Below, one piece after another: positions 54,426 to 64,000 of a DNA stretch of 64,000 bases. The first letter of the stretch is position 1, and the number at the start of each line of letters is the position of its first letter. Position numbers and translations under genes: made by a program. The DNA comes from Pseudo-nitzschia pungens (lineage: Eukaryota > Bacillariophyta > Bacillariophyceae > Bacillariales > Bacillariaceae), in the NCBI GenBank assembly GCA_037355855.1, contig CM074766.1:744001-808000 (forward strand). Direction: 5' to 3'. The notes beneath the pieces are model-generated. The model saw only the letters and a program-made list of their open reading frames with translations. It did no database searches and was not told where the DNA came from.

Positions 54426-54431
54426 AGTCTA

Positions 54432-55803
54432 ATAAAATAGCTTATGAAAAGCACGCACCGGGAGAAGACAACGACCGAACGATAACAACAGAAACACCTT
54501 TTTTTAAAAAAATCTAACAACAATTTGTGGGGGATATTCGACGATTCACTGCATGTTCTTTAATTTTTATTTTTTCAAATTAGAAACCAATGCTGAAAAT
54601 TTGAGATAGCCATCGATAGGATTAAGGACCTTAGTAGTATGTCGCCCTTCTTTCCTTCATTGTACTACACGTACGGTACCTGACTAGAAATTTTCCAGTT
54701 TTATCAATGTAGTGCTCAATTCAATATGAGAACCACCAGGAAAACTTTTTGTTGAAAGGCTACTAGCAGGAAACTTTTTGTTGAAAGGCTCAACACTTTT
54801 TCCATTGCCACTGTAGGATTGAGGTTCCAAGGGGATGAATAGGTTGACGTGCGTCTAAAAGTATTTTGTGCCCCCAGAGAAAAAATAATAATATGGTTCT
54901 AAAAAACTACTACTAGTATTGGGGTTGACTCTGTTCCAGGTGGCAGAAATAGAAGGAGATCCCGTGGCAGGGGAAAAGAAGCTCTGTGCTGCCCCAGTAG
55001 GCCGAAGCCAGAGATTGATCCCAATGGCTGAAGAAAAATTGAAAGGATCAGACATGATGGAGATGGCAGAAACGGGAGTGGGTGAACAAAAATTAGACTA
55101 AACCAGCTACTACAACCTCCTGATCAGGGTGTGCTTTCCTGTCTACTGGAATTCTTTCACTGACTTAGTCACTCAGACGAGGGGGAGAAGTGCAGTGCAA
55201 GTGGTCTTCAGTATTATTTATGAGGTCACTGCTTCCTACACGTAGCGCTTTGCTACAGAGGAACTTGCTGCTGTTATTGCATTTGCTGGTCCTCAATCGG
55301 CACATGGACTTACATTCTCCCGTTTGTTCGTCGACACCCATCGTAGCTGACGCATGGTTGAGGCCCGAAAAGTTCAATCAAGTGAACCAAATCCCGTTTC
55401 ATGTTTCATTGAGTATCCTGGACAGAAGTAGTCTTTTTAGTCACCATTGGCTTTGGATGAAGAGAATGAATCATCCCCAATCCCGATGGATTGATTCTCA
55501 TCAAAATTCGTTTACAGGATCATGTGCATGTGCTTTACGCTGTTGATAGAAAAGTGCGATTTAGGACTAATCTTACCGTAAGATCTTACTCGTACCGTAC
55601 CGGGTAAGGTTACTCCCAACCGTATCTTCTAATACATTATTTGATCTTTCGTCAAAATGCTACAATAGGATGAAAACATTGCATCATCACAAAGCGTTCT
55701 GCACTACAGAATCAGCACATAAATCTCCCCCACCGCATTCCATTATTTTAGGGTCGGAGATCCAATTCTAGTGCGAGTGATCGTCCCTACGGTTCAGTGC
55801 AAG
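54432..55803. other. Spacer with small repeats
   Basis: AGGAAACTTTTTGTTGAAAGGCT occurs twice with slight variation (54738-54760 and 54768-54790). Short frames (for example 55190-55546) have no motif. GTAAGGTTAC and GTAAGATCTTAC words lie at 55568-55615. Confidence 0.5.
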
Positions 55804-58656
55804 ATGGCAAATCGAAAGAAAGCGGTTTTGGTGCGATTCGGAGTAGTGCTCCCGGCATTCCTTTGGGCGTCTTGTGCGCTCTTTTCTGCGTGGATACTGC
55901 ATCCCCCGCCGCCTCCCTCCGATCCGATCGTTCGAGCCGCGGGCGAAGCCTTTCGATCCAGGATGGTGCTCGATGGAGACGACAATCCGAATCCTGCAGT
56001 GCTCCAACTAACCTACACGGGGGCGCTGCAGCACGACGTAAAGACGGTCTTCTGGAACCACTTTGCGGACCGGTTCGGATCGAATCCGAGCACACCGTAC
56101 ATGTACAGCACTCTGCCACTCTTCGGAAGTGTTCTCCCATTGCTGAGTCCGATGTGGAACCTCCGTGATCCGAAGGATGCCGTCGTGCTGATTGCAAGGG
56201 CACCTCCCAAATGCGATTATTTCGGCCTGACGACCTTTGCCCTGTGGGTGGCTGATGGGCGGCCTGGGATTCCGTTTGCGAGTCTGGGGGATTCCCTCAA
56301 CAACTACCGTGACATTACCCCGGGGTCCTCTTCCGTCGGCGGTTCGGAGGCTCCATCTAATGGGTTGTTTGCCCATGTCGTGACTGCCAATTCCAAATCG
56401 GCAAGCCTACTCACCGATGCTCTGGCCGAGAGTGGAATCTCCCGATCTGCGATTCACGTGGTTCAGATTCCCGTAGCCGGTACCACTGCTGCATCTGATC
56501 TGAACTTCTCGCTTCCCCTGGGGAGTAGCTTATGGTACCCCCGAGGCGGGGCAATGTTCGAGGTCGTGATGCGGCTCTTTCGATTCGAAAACCAAACTCT
56601 GGGCGAAGAGTATCTGTCATCGTTTCCACCCGTCTTTTACGTCGAGGGACACCATGATGGCAGCGAGAGCGGCCAACCAAAGCTGTCAACTCCATGCTAC
56701 AAAGATCGATCCCATCCCGACACAGTCCGTGAAGACGAACGCTTCGGCGAAGCTTTTGTGCAATACGGCAAGGATCTGGTGGCGACGGTGGGATGCGCCT
56801 TGCGTCGGGACTTGACCACACTTCACCCGATCGTGTTCCAACCACTAAAAATCCGTGGATTGGAATGCCTGAGAGATCATACGAATTGCCTGGGGGATTC
56901 TTCCGATGCAGCCTATTTCGGTCCGAACATTGACCACGACGGGGAAGAAATCCCGCTGCTGCAGCTGGAAGAGCACCAGGTCCACCTGGTGACCTTAGTC
57001 GACCACAAGGCAGCCAACACATCCGTTTACGGTAGTGTCGCTATCCTAGCTCCTCCCAACCGCAAGCAAGGCACACTTAGCCGTTCGCGCATGGCCATCC
57101 GTGGGACTCGGTTGGGGGTGACGTCGCTGGACTTTGCCGAGAGCCGAAGGCAGCGAGCGAATCGCCTCGGTGACAACAAGGACGGAGACAATGATGATAG
57201 CACTGATCCCCATCCCAATCGGCACTTCGTGTCTTGGGCCTTTACCCGCAATCCGGTGCTCTGTGACCGTCTCTTGGCAGGATCGGGAGCAGCTGCAGCT
57301 ACGGAGGATGGAAATGAAAACACTGTTGTTCTCGATGGATGTACGGTGGTAGAAGCGTCCGATGTCCCTCTCGGAGGCTACATGACGTATTGTGAGCGGG
57401 TTTACTTGAATCCTGTCACGGGGTTGGGGCCGGATTGGAATGCGGTTCTTTCAGCTCGACTTTACACCGTCGATTTGGAGCACTCCCCGCTCGCACCCTC
57501 TTTCCCTGTGGCGAAACATCATTATCAAAATCATCTACAAAATCTCCCACAAAAGTCGTCACCGCCATCGTTTTGGTTGTCGAGAATCAAATTTCCAAAA
57601 CCAATCCAATTTCCAGTATACCATAATGACGAACGCTTCCGGTTGCTGCACATTGTCAAAACGGGAGGAGAGTCGCTCCAGAATTACCTGGACACCGTCA
57701 CGTCTCCGCGGTACACCTTCGAGACCTGCCGCGCTGCCGCGTTGCAATATGTGGGCAACGATCACGGGAGCTCCCAAGCTTGCTTTGCTGGTGCCTCCTT
57801 CGTCTCCGCGGCTCTTTGCGCTCTCAATTGCGAGTGCTGCGCGAGGGACATTCGAAGCCCAGGCGGTTTCCATGGCACTCTGATCCGATCCCCCCGTGCC
57901 CACGCGCTAAGCCTTTTTGCGCACGGCCACGCGGCCCACCACACTTCCTGGAGGAGAATCGCCGCTGACGTTCCGCTATACCTCGCCGAGTTATTGTTGC
58001 GGGGAACCGAGAGCGCTTGCGGCAGCTATTGCACCGGATCGAGTCCCGATTGGAAGAAAGCCCTGCGGCAACGGATGGCGGGCAGTGATCCCCCCTCCGA
58101 GGTGGAAACTAGCCGTTCCCTCCGGGTCTTGCCCCTGGAAAACACCCAGTCCCACGCGTTAACCTGCAGCAAATCCAAGGGAAGCCTCGGGCACCATGTT
58201 CGGATATCCGCGGTCGATCTTTTGGAACCCAATTTGGAGGATGCCCTGGCAAGTCTCCGAGCCATGGAATGGGTCGGGGTCACAGATCTGATGGAACCGA
58301 GCTTGTGTTTGCTGCACTACCAGGCTAACGGCACCCTTCCCGAAGTCTGCGACTGCAACGCTCCACAACGGTGGGCGGCCAATTACCGGCCCCTGGGATA
58401 CTGGAAGGAGCACCGGTATCAGAGCCGGAGTTTGGGGTCGCTGTCGTCCGAGATTTTGGTCCAGCTCGACGATCACACCCGTATCGACCGAGCAGTGTTT
58501 GTCGAAGCCGTGCGCCTGCTTCTAGGCCGCCTGAAACACCTCGAGCAGGTTACGGGTGCCAATGTCTTGGGTTGTATCGATTGGGACAAATTCCAGAGGG
58601 CCACCCATTACATTCGGGAGTTGTGGGACGGGGGAGGAGTGCTGTGTTGCGAGTAA
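55804..58656 (+). CDS. Type II membrane protein with sulfotransferase-like C-terminus
   Basis: 950 aa from the ATG at 55804 (the frame extends upstream without ATG). A short basic tail precedes one membrane anchor (VLPAFLWASCALFSAWIL), the layout of Golgi glycan enzymes. Residues 45-600 form a domain I cannot assign, with KDAVVLIARAPPKCDYFGL, FASLGDSLNNYRD and three or more FVxxNP-like segments. From residue about 610 the sequence resembles carbohydrate sulfotransferases: LLHIVKTGGESLQNYL matches the PAPS 5'-phosphosulphate loop, and GTLIRSPRAHALSLFAHG matches the 3'-phosphate site. Cys-rich stretches between them suggest disulphides. A role in sulphating cell-surface or wall polysaccharides is inferred. 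No intron is needed. Confidence 0.75.
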   Translation: MANRKKAVLVRFGVVLPAFLWASCALFSAWILHPPPPPSDPIVRAAGEAFRSRMVLDGDDNPNPAVLQLTYTGALQHDVKTVFWNHFADRFGSNPSTPYMYSTLPLFGSVLPLLSPMWNLRDPKDAVVLIARAPPKCDYFGLTTFALWVADGRPGIPFASLGDSLNNYRDITPGSSSVGGSEAPSNGLFAHVVTANSKSASLLTDALAESGISRSAIHVVQIPVAGTTAASDLNFSLPLGSSLWYPRGGAMFEVVMRLFRFENQTLGEEYLSSFPPVFYVEGHHDGSESGQPKLSTPCYKDRSHPDTVREDERFGEAFVQYGKDLVATVGCALRRDLTTLHPIVFQPLKIRGLECLRDHTNCLGDSSDAAYFGPNIDHDGEEIPLLQLEEHQVHLVTLVDHKAANTSVYGSVAILAPPNRKQGTLSRSRMAIRGTRLGVTSLDFAESRRQRANRLGDNKDGDNDDSTDPHPNRHFVSWAFTRNPVLCDRLLAGSGAAAATEDGNENTVVLDGCTVVEASDVPLGGYMTYCERVYLNPVTGLGPDWNAVLSARLYTVDLEHSPLAPSFPVAKHHYQNHLQNLPQKSSPPSFWLSRIKFPKPIQFPVYHNDERFRLLHIVKTGGESLQNYLDTVTSPRYTFETCRAAALQYVGNDHGSSQACFAGASFVSAALCALNCECCARDIRSPGGFHGTLIRSPRAHALSLFAHGHAAHHTSWRRIAADVPLYLAELLLRGTESACGSYCTGSSPDWKKALRQRMAGSDPPSEVETSRSLRVLPLENTQSHALTCSKSKGSLGHHVRISAVDLLEPNLEDALASLRAMEWVGVTDLMEPSLCLLHYQANGTLPEVCDCNAPQRWAANYRPLGYWKEHRYQSRSLGSLSSEILVQLDDHTRIDRAVFVEAVRLLLGRLKHLEQVTGANVLGCIDWDKFQRATHYIRELWDGGGVLCCE

Positions 58657-59020
58657 CTCACCGCGTGCATTTCGAAACAAACGAAAATCGTCTCAAATGG
58701 TACGGATGGACGAGATGCAGGGGTAATAATTATGACTATAATCGTGACCGCAATCGAAAATCAAGAATCCGCAGATCTCTCTGGGTGCAATTTCGTCATC
58801 TAGTTAGTGCAACGTTCGAAAGATCGGTGTGTGTCAATCTACCGGGTATTGTAGTCTACTTGGGTTATTCAATCATTCACCAAGTGCATAGAATCAATCT
58901 TAATCATGTCATCATGTTTTGACGTTCGGTTACTCTGGTGAATCGACTTCGTTCGGTAGATTATTATTGGCTTATTCAGCTGAAAATAGTTCCTATATAT
59001 TCTGTAGGTAAAATGTGTTG
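58657..59020. other. Convergent spacer
   Basis: Short AT-rich interval between two convergent genes; nothing recognisable. Confidence 0.5.
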
Positions 59021-60568
59021 TCATTGCGATTCATTATTCTTCGTCTCCTCCCCCACTGAAATCGTCGGAATCCATTCCCTCCACTCTCGCAGTCTCGACA
59101 ACCGCACCTTCCACAGCCGGCGAATCAACCGCAACTTGATGTTTGGAACCAGACACAAGACATTGGTATTCCAAGCCATGTGGGCGCCGATCGCCGCAAA
59201 CAGCCCCCGCGTTTCGAACAGGGGACCGTACAAAATCATGGTGTTGATGAAACAATGCATCCCCTGAAAGATCGCACCGTACAACACCATGCTGACGAGA
59301 CAAAACGCTCTGTGGGTGTCTACGGCGTCTCCCGGAAACAAACGAACCAGGCACTGTTCACCAAAGCTCCCCCGGGGCAAAAGAATGTTCCCAACGTTGT
59401 CGGAGTACTGGCACACGTCGAGGGGAAAGAAATTCACCAGGTGCGTAACCGCAAATATCGCACCGCTGAAAAGGTACCATGATTTTTTGTGTTTTCGTTC
59501 CTCGGGCACGGAAGGCGGATGGGTTGCGTTCGATTCGCAAGTTGCTTGGTGGTCGGCATCGATTGGATCGTCGGAGATTTCCGGCAGCGGTCGAAACAGA
59601 GCTTTCCACAGCTTGCAAAATCCCCATCGGAAAACGATTTCTTCCACGACCGGACCCAGCAACACCAGCAAATAAAACCGTTTCCTCGGCGCGGAGTACG
59701 TGTAGCTGTCACCCCAGGCGCTAGCGATTCGCTTCGCGGGCGTCGTCTTGTTGCTCCCGGCCGCAGAAAGCATCGATGTCGCCAGCTCAAAGGCGAACAA
59801 CAAGGGACGGAGGTAGAACCGCATCGATGCGTTGGCGAGGAACGTAAACGACTCCTGCATAGAGTACTGGACGCTCAGGGCCAGCGCTTGATGGCTATAG
59901 CTCGGTGACGAGACAAGAGAAGGCAGCACCACGAACAAGATCAGAATGAATGGCGCCGTAAACGCAATCGTTCTCAAATACAATGTCCCACTCAGTGCCA
60001 AAAAGTTCTTGTGAACGTGATTGAACCCATGGGCAAAATCAGAAGCGAACGAATGGGTTCTTTTTGGATTCCGTCCGACGCTCTCCCCAAGAGTGTTGTC
60101 GTTGCGACATTCCTCGTCGTTGTCCTCCCCGTTATCGCCGCTTTGCGAGAACAAGGCATTGCAAATACAGCCCGAGGAAACGTGCATTTCTCGAATGCTC
60201 CAATGAAACGACCCACGCTTCGTCCAGGAATGATGCATCGGTTTGGTTCCACAATTGTGTACTGCATAGCTTGGGATCGGATCGCATGCTTTGTTGTGGT
60301 TGCGAAATTGTTGATGAATCCGGCGCCGTCGCGGAAACATCCTCTCTGGACCACGGGAACCCCAACACGGCGGTGTAGCAAACGACAGGGCATTGCCGCC
60401 AATCGGTGAAGCAACGGAGGATCGAAAAAAAAAAGACTCGCACGAATGGATTCCGAGCAGAAGGAACAGGATCAGGATCGCGATGGAGAGTCCTGCCAAA
60501 GACCGTGGCGGAAACGACAGGGAGGACATTGTGTTCCCGGAAGGGAATCGAGGGCCCGGAGAGCCCAT
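59021..60568 (-). CDS. CPBP (CAAX-type) intramembrane protease, probably plastid
   Basis: 515 aa from an ATG at 60568 (ATG at 60529 is also possible). A hydrophobic segment (AGLSIAILILFLLLGI) ends in HSCESFFFRSS, which fits a signal peptide plus the Phe-containing ASAFAP-type motif for import into complex plastids. A polar, basic linker of about 150 residues follows. The membrane domain has the family motifs in order: VVEEIVFRWGF (EExxxR), FAVTHLVNF, and AHMAWNTNV. These provide the glutamates, histidine and asparagine of the glutamic-type protease active site. Plant relatives act in thylakoid or envelope membranes; the substrate here is unknown. An insert of about 45 polar residues lies between the first and second motifs. 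Confidence 0.8.
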   Translation of the reverse strand: MGSPGPRFPSGNTMSSLSFPPRSLAGLSIAILILFLLLGIHSCESFFFRSSVASPIGGNALSFATPPCWGSRGPERMFPRRRRIHQQFRNHNKACDPIPSYAVHNCGTKPMHHSWTKRGSFHWSIREMHVSSGCICNALFSQSGDNGEDNDEECRNDNTLGESVGRNPKRTHSFASDFAHGFNHVHKNFLALSGTLYLRTIAFTAPFILILFVVLPSLVSSPSYSHQALALSVQYSMQESFTFLANASMRFYLRPLLFAFELATSMLSAAGSNKTTPAKRIASAWGDSYTYSAPRKRFYLLVLLGPVVEEIVFRWGFCKLWKALFRPLPEISDDPIDADHQATCESNATHPPSVPEERKHKKSWYLFSGAIFAVTHLVNFFPLDVCQYSDNVGNILLPRGSFGEQCLVRLFPGDAVDTHRAFCLVSMVLYGAIFQGMHCFINTMILYGPLFETRGLFAAIGAHMAWNTNVLCLVPNIKLRLIRRLWKVRLSRLREWREWIPTISVGEETKNNESQ

Positions 60569-61733
60569 ACCCTTGTTGTTGTCTACCGAGTACCGAGTCC
60601 GATATTCTTTTTGCCCGTCGTTACCCCCCTCTCATATTCCGTGAAGACAATCTACCGGCTCAAAAAGAATGCCAATCAATCGCTTTGGAGGTTTCCTCGT
60701 GGTATGACTGAGTCGTTGCGCTGAAGCCTTCCACTCATCGCATTCCTAAAGAACTTGACCTCCGTGTGCCGTAGGGAATAAAAAGGTTTTAGTGCGAGCA
60801 GGAGTAAACGATCTTGTTTTGATTTTGATTGATGAGAGAACCGAATGCCGAATGAAAAATGAATGAATCATCATCGCTGTCAATCAATCAAGCAGTCATC
60901 AATGGATCAGTCACGATTTAGAGAGTACGAGCGCGTGTACTTTTTTTCAAACATCTTCAATCTTTCTGAACAAGAGCAGGCCCTGAGTGCCCTCAGTGCC
61001 CTTTTTGAGTGCCCTTAGTACCAGCTAGAAGCAAGAGATTCAACACTGAGGATCCGCTTCACCAATCTGATTCAACTTCAAATCAGTTCAGCTCTCCATC
61101 ATCCCTTCAGAATGTTCGACTTCTCAGAAGAAGAACATTTGCACATGCTGATATATTCCTCCAATCTTGATAATACTAGTAATCATCTGGTTTGGTGGGT
61201 TCTCACATGGCCAGAGTTCCTGCTGTAGAAAAATAATGTAAGCCATGTTTCTACTATCATCACCATCTTCTACGATCTAGCTGCATAGTGTTGACACTTT
61301 GCAAAAGATACGAAACAACTTGGGAAAACTCCCTCCAAATTGTACCCTAGTAACCGATGGAGGGTGTCGAGCTCTTCTTTGGATTGAATACAATATGCAT
61401 TCGGACTCCTGATGATTTGATTGATGTATCTAGAATCACAAATAGTTTCGCAGACTGTTACTGCGTTTACGTCGAGTTGGTCCTCTTTCAATCAAAATTT
61501 TTGTGGAGATAGCTAACCATTGCGATGAACGCAGTTCCTTTGCTCGTCGATTGCTTGAGACCGAAAGCACTTGAAAAAAGCTGTCTGTTCCCAAACCAAA
61601 ATTTACATAGTACAAGTAAGTGCATCAATGCAGATAAAACGGTTCCTTCGATAGTAATTACACTATTTGGCAAGTTGGGATATTTAATGGTTCTAATGTT
61701 CCACTAATTGTGTACAGGAGATGAGTACAGTCT
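60569..61733. other. Spacer, no supported gene
   Basis: The 61270-61491 frame (minus, 73 aa) lacks a motif. GAGTGCCCT words are repeated at 60985-61015. Nothing else is recognisable. Confidence 0.45.
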
Positions 61734-63966
61734 TTAGATTTCGGCCTTGGTGGATCCAACCTTCACCTTCGCTAATTTCACATCGATCAGCAACGAGGCG
61801 AAATCGAAGGCACCGGATCGCGTGTTGCTGGGATCAAAGATTTTTACGCTTCGCAGCCCCTTTCGCAGGCAAGAAATCGGGATGGAAGACGACCCAATGA
61901 GCTCCTCGAATCCTGTGTATCCCGTGTAGACGCACAGCTGTAGCATGGCGGTTTCGAAGTTTTCGACGCGGAAATTGAACTTCTCTCCGTTCCAGATTGG
62001 ATCAAACCCGTCGGGCACGGGGGGTGTCTGAAAATTCACCACGCTTTCCTTGTCCCCGTTTTTCACGTCGTGAACCGACACTTTCACGTACGGATGTATC
62101 AGATCTCCCCTGCGCGAATCGTTAGGTTTCGGCAAGCAAGATCCGCTCAAGACGCGCACCGAGAGTTGCGTAGGTATAGGACTCTCGTGATTGAATTCAT
62201 TGGCTCGTTGCTGGTGGTCAATCAGCTTGGAGGGTTTCAGGACGTAACCGCATCCGCCGTTTTGCCGGAACCGGCCATCGTTGAGCAACAGCGGAGCGTC
62301 AACGGTTTGAAAGTTGAGAGCAACCAACTGGGTACCCACAGCCCACGCTAGCAGTGGGGAATAGTTGCCGGAATCCACCCTCGATCCAGCTGGATACGAT
62401 CGAGACATGTGGGAATGGTTATAGATTACCCATTTCACGCGATTCGTCTTGCGACAAAGTGACCTTATCTTATTCTCCGAGAAGGAGTGCATGAAATGGG
62501 TCGGATTGCTGAGACTTTTGTCCCAGCTCTCAAGTTTCGTACCGTGAAAAAGCGTGAGACGGGCCAGTGCCGGACACACCTTCGAGGTCGCCTTTTGGTG
62601 CGGAGGTAGGAGGTTTTGTTGGGATGGAGACAACGGCCCCGTGTACGATTGCGAATATACCTCGCTCGCCGCGACTAGTAGACGGGGCACCATCGTCCGA
62701 GTTATTCCCGTCATCATCAATTCCCAACTTTTCTGGTCTTCGGCCTTTGATCACCACCATTCCTCGTAACCTGTAGCGCGGAGAGGAAGGCAAATGAAGA
62801 ATATCGAAACAACGGTGTTAGACAATGTTCCGTACTTTCACTTAAGAAAACGACGAAGAACGGAAACGTACTGGGACGGGGATGGCAATCGTCTTTCAAG
62901 GGAATCTTCTTTTGGAATGTAGAGAGAATCGCCAAGTATTTCTGTGAGCTGCTCTGCCATTACCTGCTGATAAGGTATGCTGCAATGGTTTTCGTAAGAA
63001 AGAATTAACGGGAAGGTGTCGGGATGGAAGTTAACGTAGAGCTTGATCGCTTTGATAATGTCTTTGTAAAGGATTTTGCTCGTCATTGTGTGTCTGCGCG
63101 GGTCATGATACGTGAACACAACAATGCATCAAAACCAAAAAAAAAGAAAAAGACGTGAGAAATCTGGAGCCTCGCAATTTCAAATAAGACGAGCAGTTCG
63201 GGGAGGAACTTGAGACTTGTCCAGAAATACCAATTTTGTTGGAACCAGTGCAAACTCACCCATGCCACACTACTGGAACCGGTTCGTCGTTAGCGTCGTA
63301 TCCTCCGTCCCAAATGTCTAGTTCCAAACACTTGCAACCTCGATAGAGTGCGTTGGAGTACATATCGATGCTGCTGTTAGAGGTGAATTGGTCTCCCGTC
63401 AGGTACGTATTGTGGCTCGAATTAATCCAGTATTCCGAAAGGGGCCGGTGCATGCTTTGGTCTCTATACGCTTCCTTTTTTGGGTCGAAAGCATCATTGT
63501 GTCCGCCCAGCAGGTAGACCTCAAAACGGTTCTTGTCAATACGCGTCGGATCCTTGTCCAATTCCTCGCCAGCAACATGCGGGAGCTCGATGGCATTGAG
63601 GCGCCGAAATAGCTCGTTGACGTCCTCCAGCGTGGCATCCGATTCGCCCTGATACTCGTGCAAAAACTTTTTCAGAAATGTCTTGCTGCTGACATCTTTT
63701 CGTTGCTTGCCATTTTTCATGTACTCTCCAAAAAGGGTATTCCAGTATTGGTGAAAGGGCCGAACCTTCCAAACATCCCGTTTGATCTTGTGCAGAAGCG
63801 TGCACGTCTGTTCAAAAGTGAGGCCGATTTTGCGCTCTTTTTTGCTCAGTCCAATGGTTCTGCAAAACGAATCGTAAAAGTGGCTCAGATCTGATTTCTT
63901 GATGGGATAATTGATCCGATCGAAGACCCTCCCTATCTCGTTCTGGGCGATCGTGTTGGATTTGTC
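61734..63966 (-). CDS. Phosphoinositide-specific phospholipase C, 5' part outside window
   Basis: The visible exons are 63966-63260, 63093-62842, 62770-62647 and 62591-61734, with GT-AG introns of 166, 71 and 55 bp in matching phases. The first starts inside an EF-hand region (DKSNTIAQNEIGRVFDRINY) after an acceptor, so earlier exons lie beyond 64000. The X domain has EYWINSSHNTYLTGDQ, CLELDIWDGG and, across the splice, HGHTMTSKIL, with the two catalytic histidines. An acidic linker precedes the Y domain (HSFSENKIRSLC, YPAGSRVDSGNYSPLLAWAVG, LNDGRFRQNGGCGYVLKP). A C2 domain (LSVRVLSGSCLPKP) ends the protein. The enzyme cuts PIP2 into IP3 and diacylglycerol with calcium. The 55-bp intron in the X-Y linker is the least certain join. 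Confidence 0.85.
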
Positions 63967-64000
63967 CTAATTGTATTCGAATCGTACCAAACGCGGATTA

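Larger units (their letters stand above)
47300..54431 (-). mobile_element. Full-length Ty1/copia LTR retrotransposon
   Basis: The element lies on the minus strand. Two 212-bp LTRs look identical on reading. The 6-bp duplication AGTCTA lies outside both ends (47300-47305 and 54426-54431). A primer-binding site adjoins the 5' LTR and a purine tract adjoins the 3' LTR. The gag and pol frames are long and intact, in the domain order protease, integrase, reverse transcriptase, RNase H that defines the copia group. Identical LTRs imply a recent insertion. It sits in a gene-free spacer. Confidence 0.95.

Overview
The window looks like nuclear DNA of a photosynthetic stramenopile, most likely a pennate diatom. 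The evidence is as follows. Short GT-AG introns (54-195 bp) interrupt many genes. One protein looks like a silica-cell-wall protein of the cingulin/silaffin type. A plastid-type ycf34 gene carries a signal peptide and a transit-like N-terminus, and a CPBP protease has a similar presequence. There are membrane RING-H2, DUF4116 and RGLE-motif proteins of kinds expanded in diatoms, and a Ty1/copia retrotransposon. The species is an inference; no marker gene fixes it.

Layout. 1-690 is a tandem array, followed by an initiator tRNA-Met and a tRNA-Leu. 2.6-13 kb holds a secreted SET-domain protein, a small two-exon gene, an MFS transporter and an RGLE-family protein, separated by AT-rich spacers full of GTAC, TACTAG and GTAAGGTTAC words. 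15-20.4 kb holds a His-rich gene and a four-exon secreted low-complexity protein with KPT, KSSK, Tyr and poly-Asp blocks. 20.4-28.8 kb is mostly spacer with two copies of a 91-bp foldback element, plus a disordered 807-aa protein. 28.8-32.6 kb is a complete pogo-like DNA transposon with 24-bp TIRs and TA target duplications. 33.7-46.8 kb is the gene-rich part: HMG-box, roadblock-like, Ycf34, membrane RING-H2, FAD oxidoreductase (frame-broken) and DUF4116. 47.3-54.4 kb is a copia element with two apparently identical 212-bp LTRs. 55.8-64 kb holds a Golgi-type protein with a sulfotransferase-like C-terminus, a CPBP protease and the 3' part of a phosphoinositide phospholipase C.

The strongest leads are four. 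(1) The 18.5-20.4 kb gene is assembled here from four exons and is a candidate biomineralisation protein. (2) The copia element has gag and pol in one frame, separated by a single UGA. Its primer-binding site matches the anticodon arm of the initiator tRNA whose gene lies at 1.2 kb. (3) A 91-bp inverted-repeat family is present in three copies of equal length, each flanked by TA. (4) The pogo-like element has both ends. Genes appear to be independent single transcription units; no operon-like arrangement is seen. Exon models were read by eye from splice sites and reading frames and have not been tested against transcripts.
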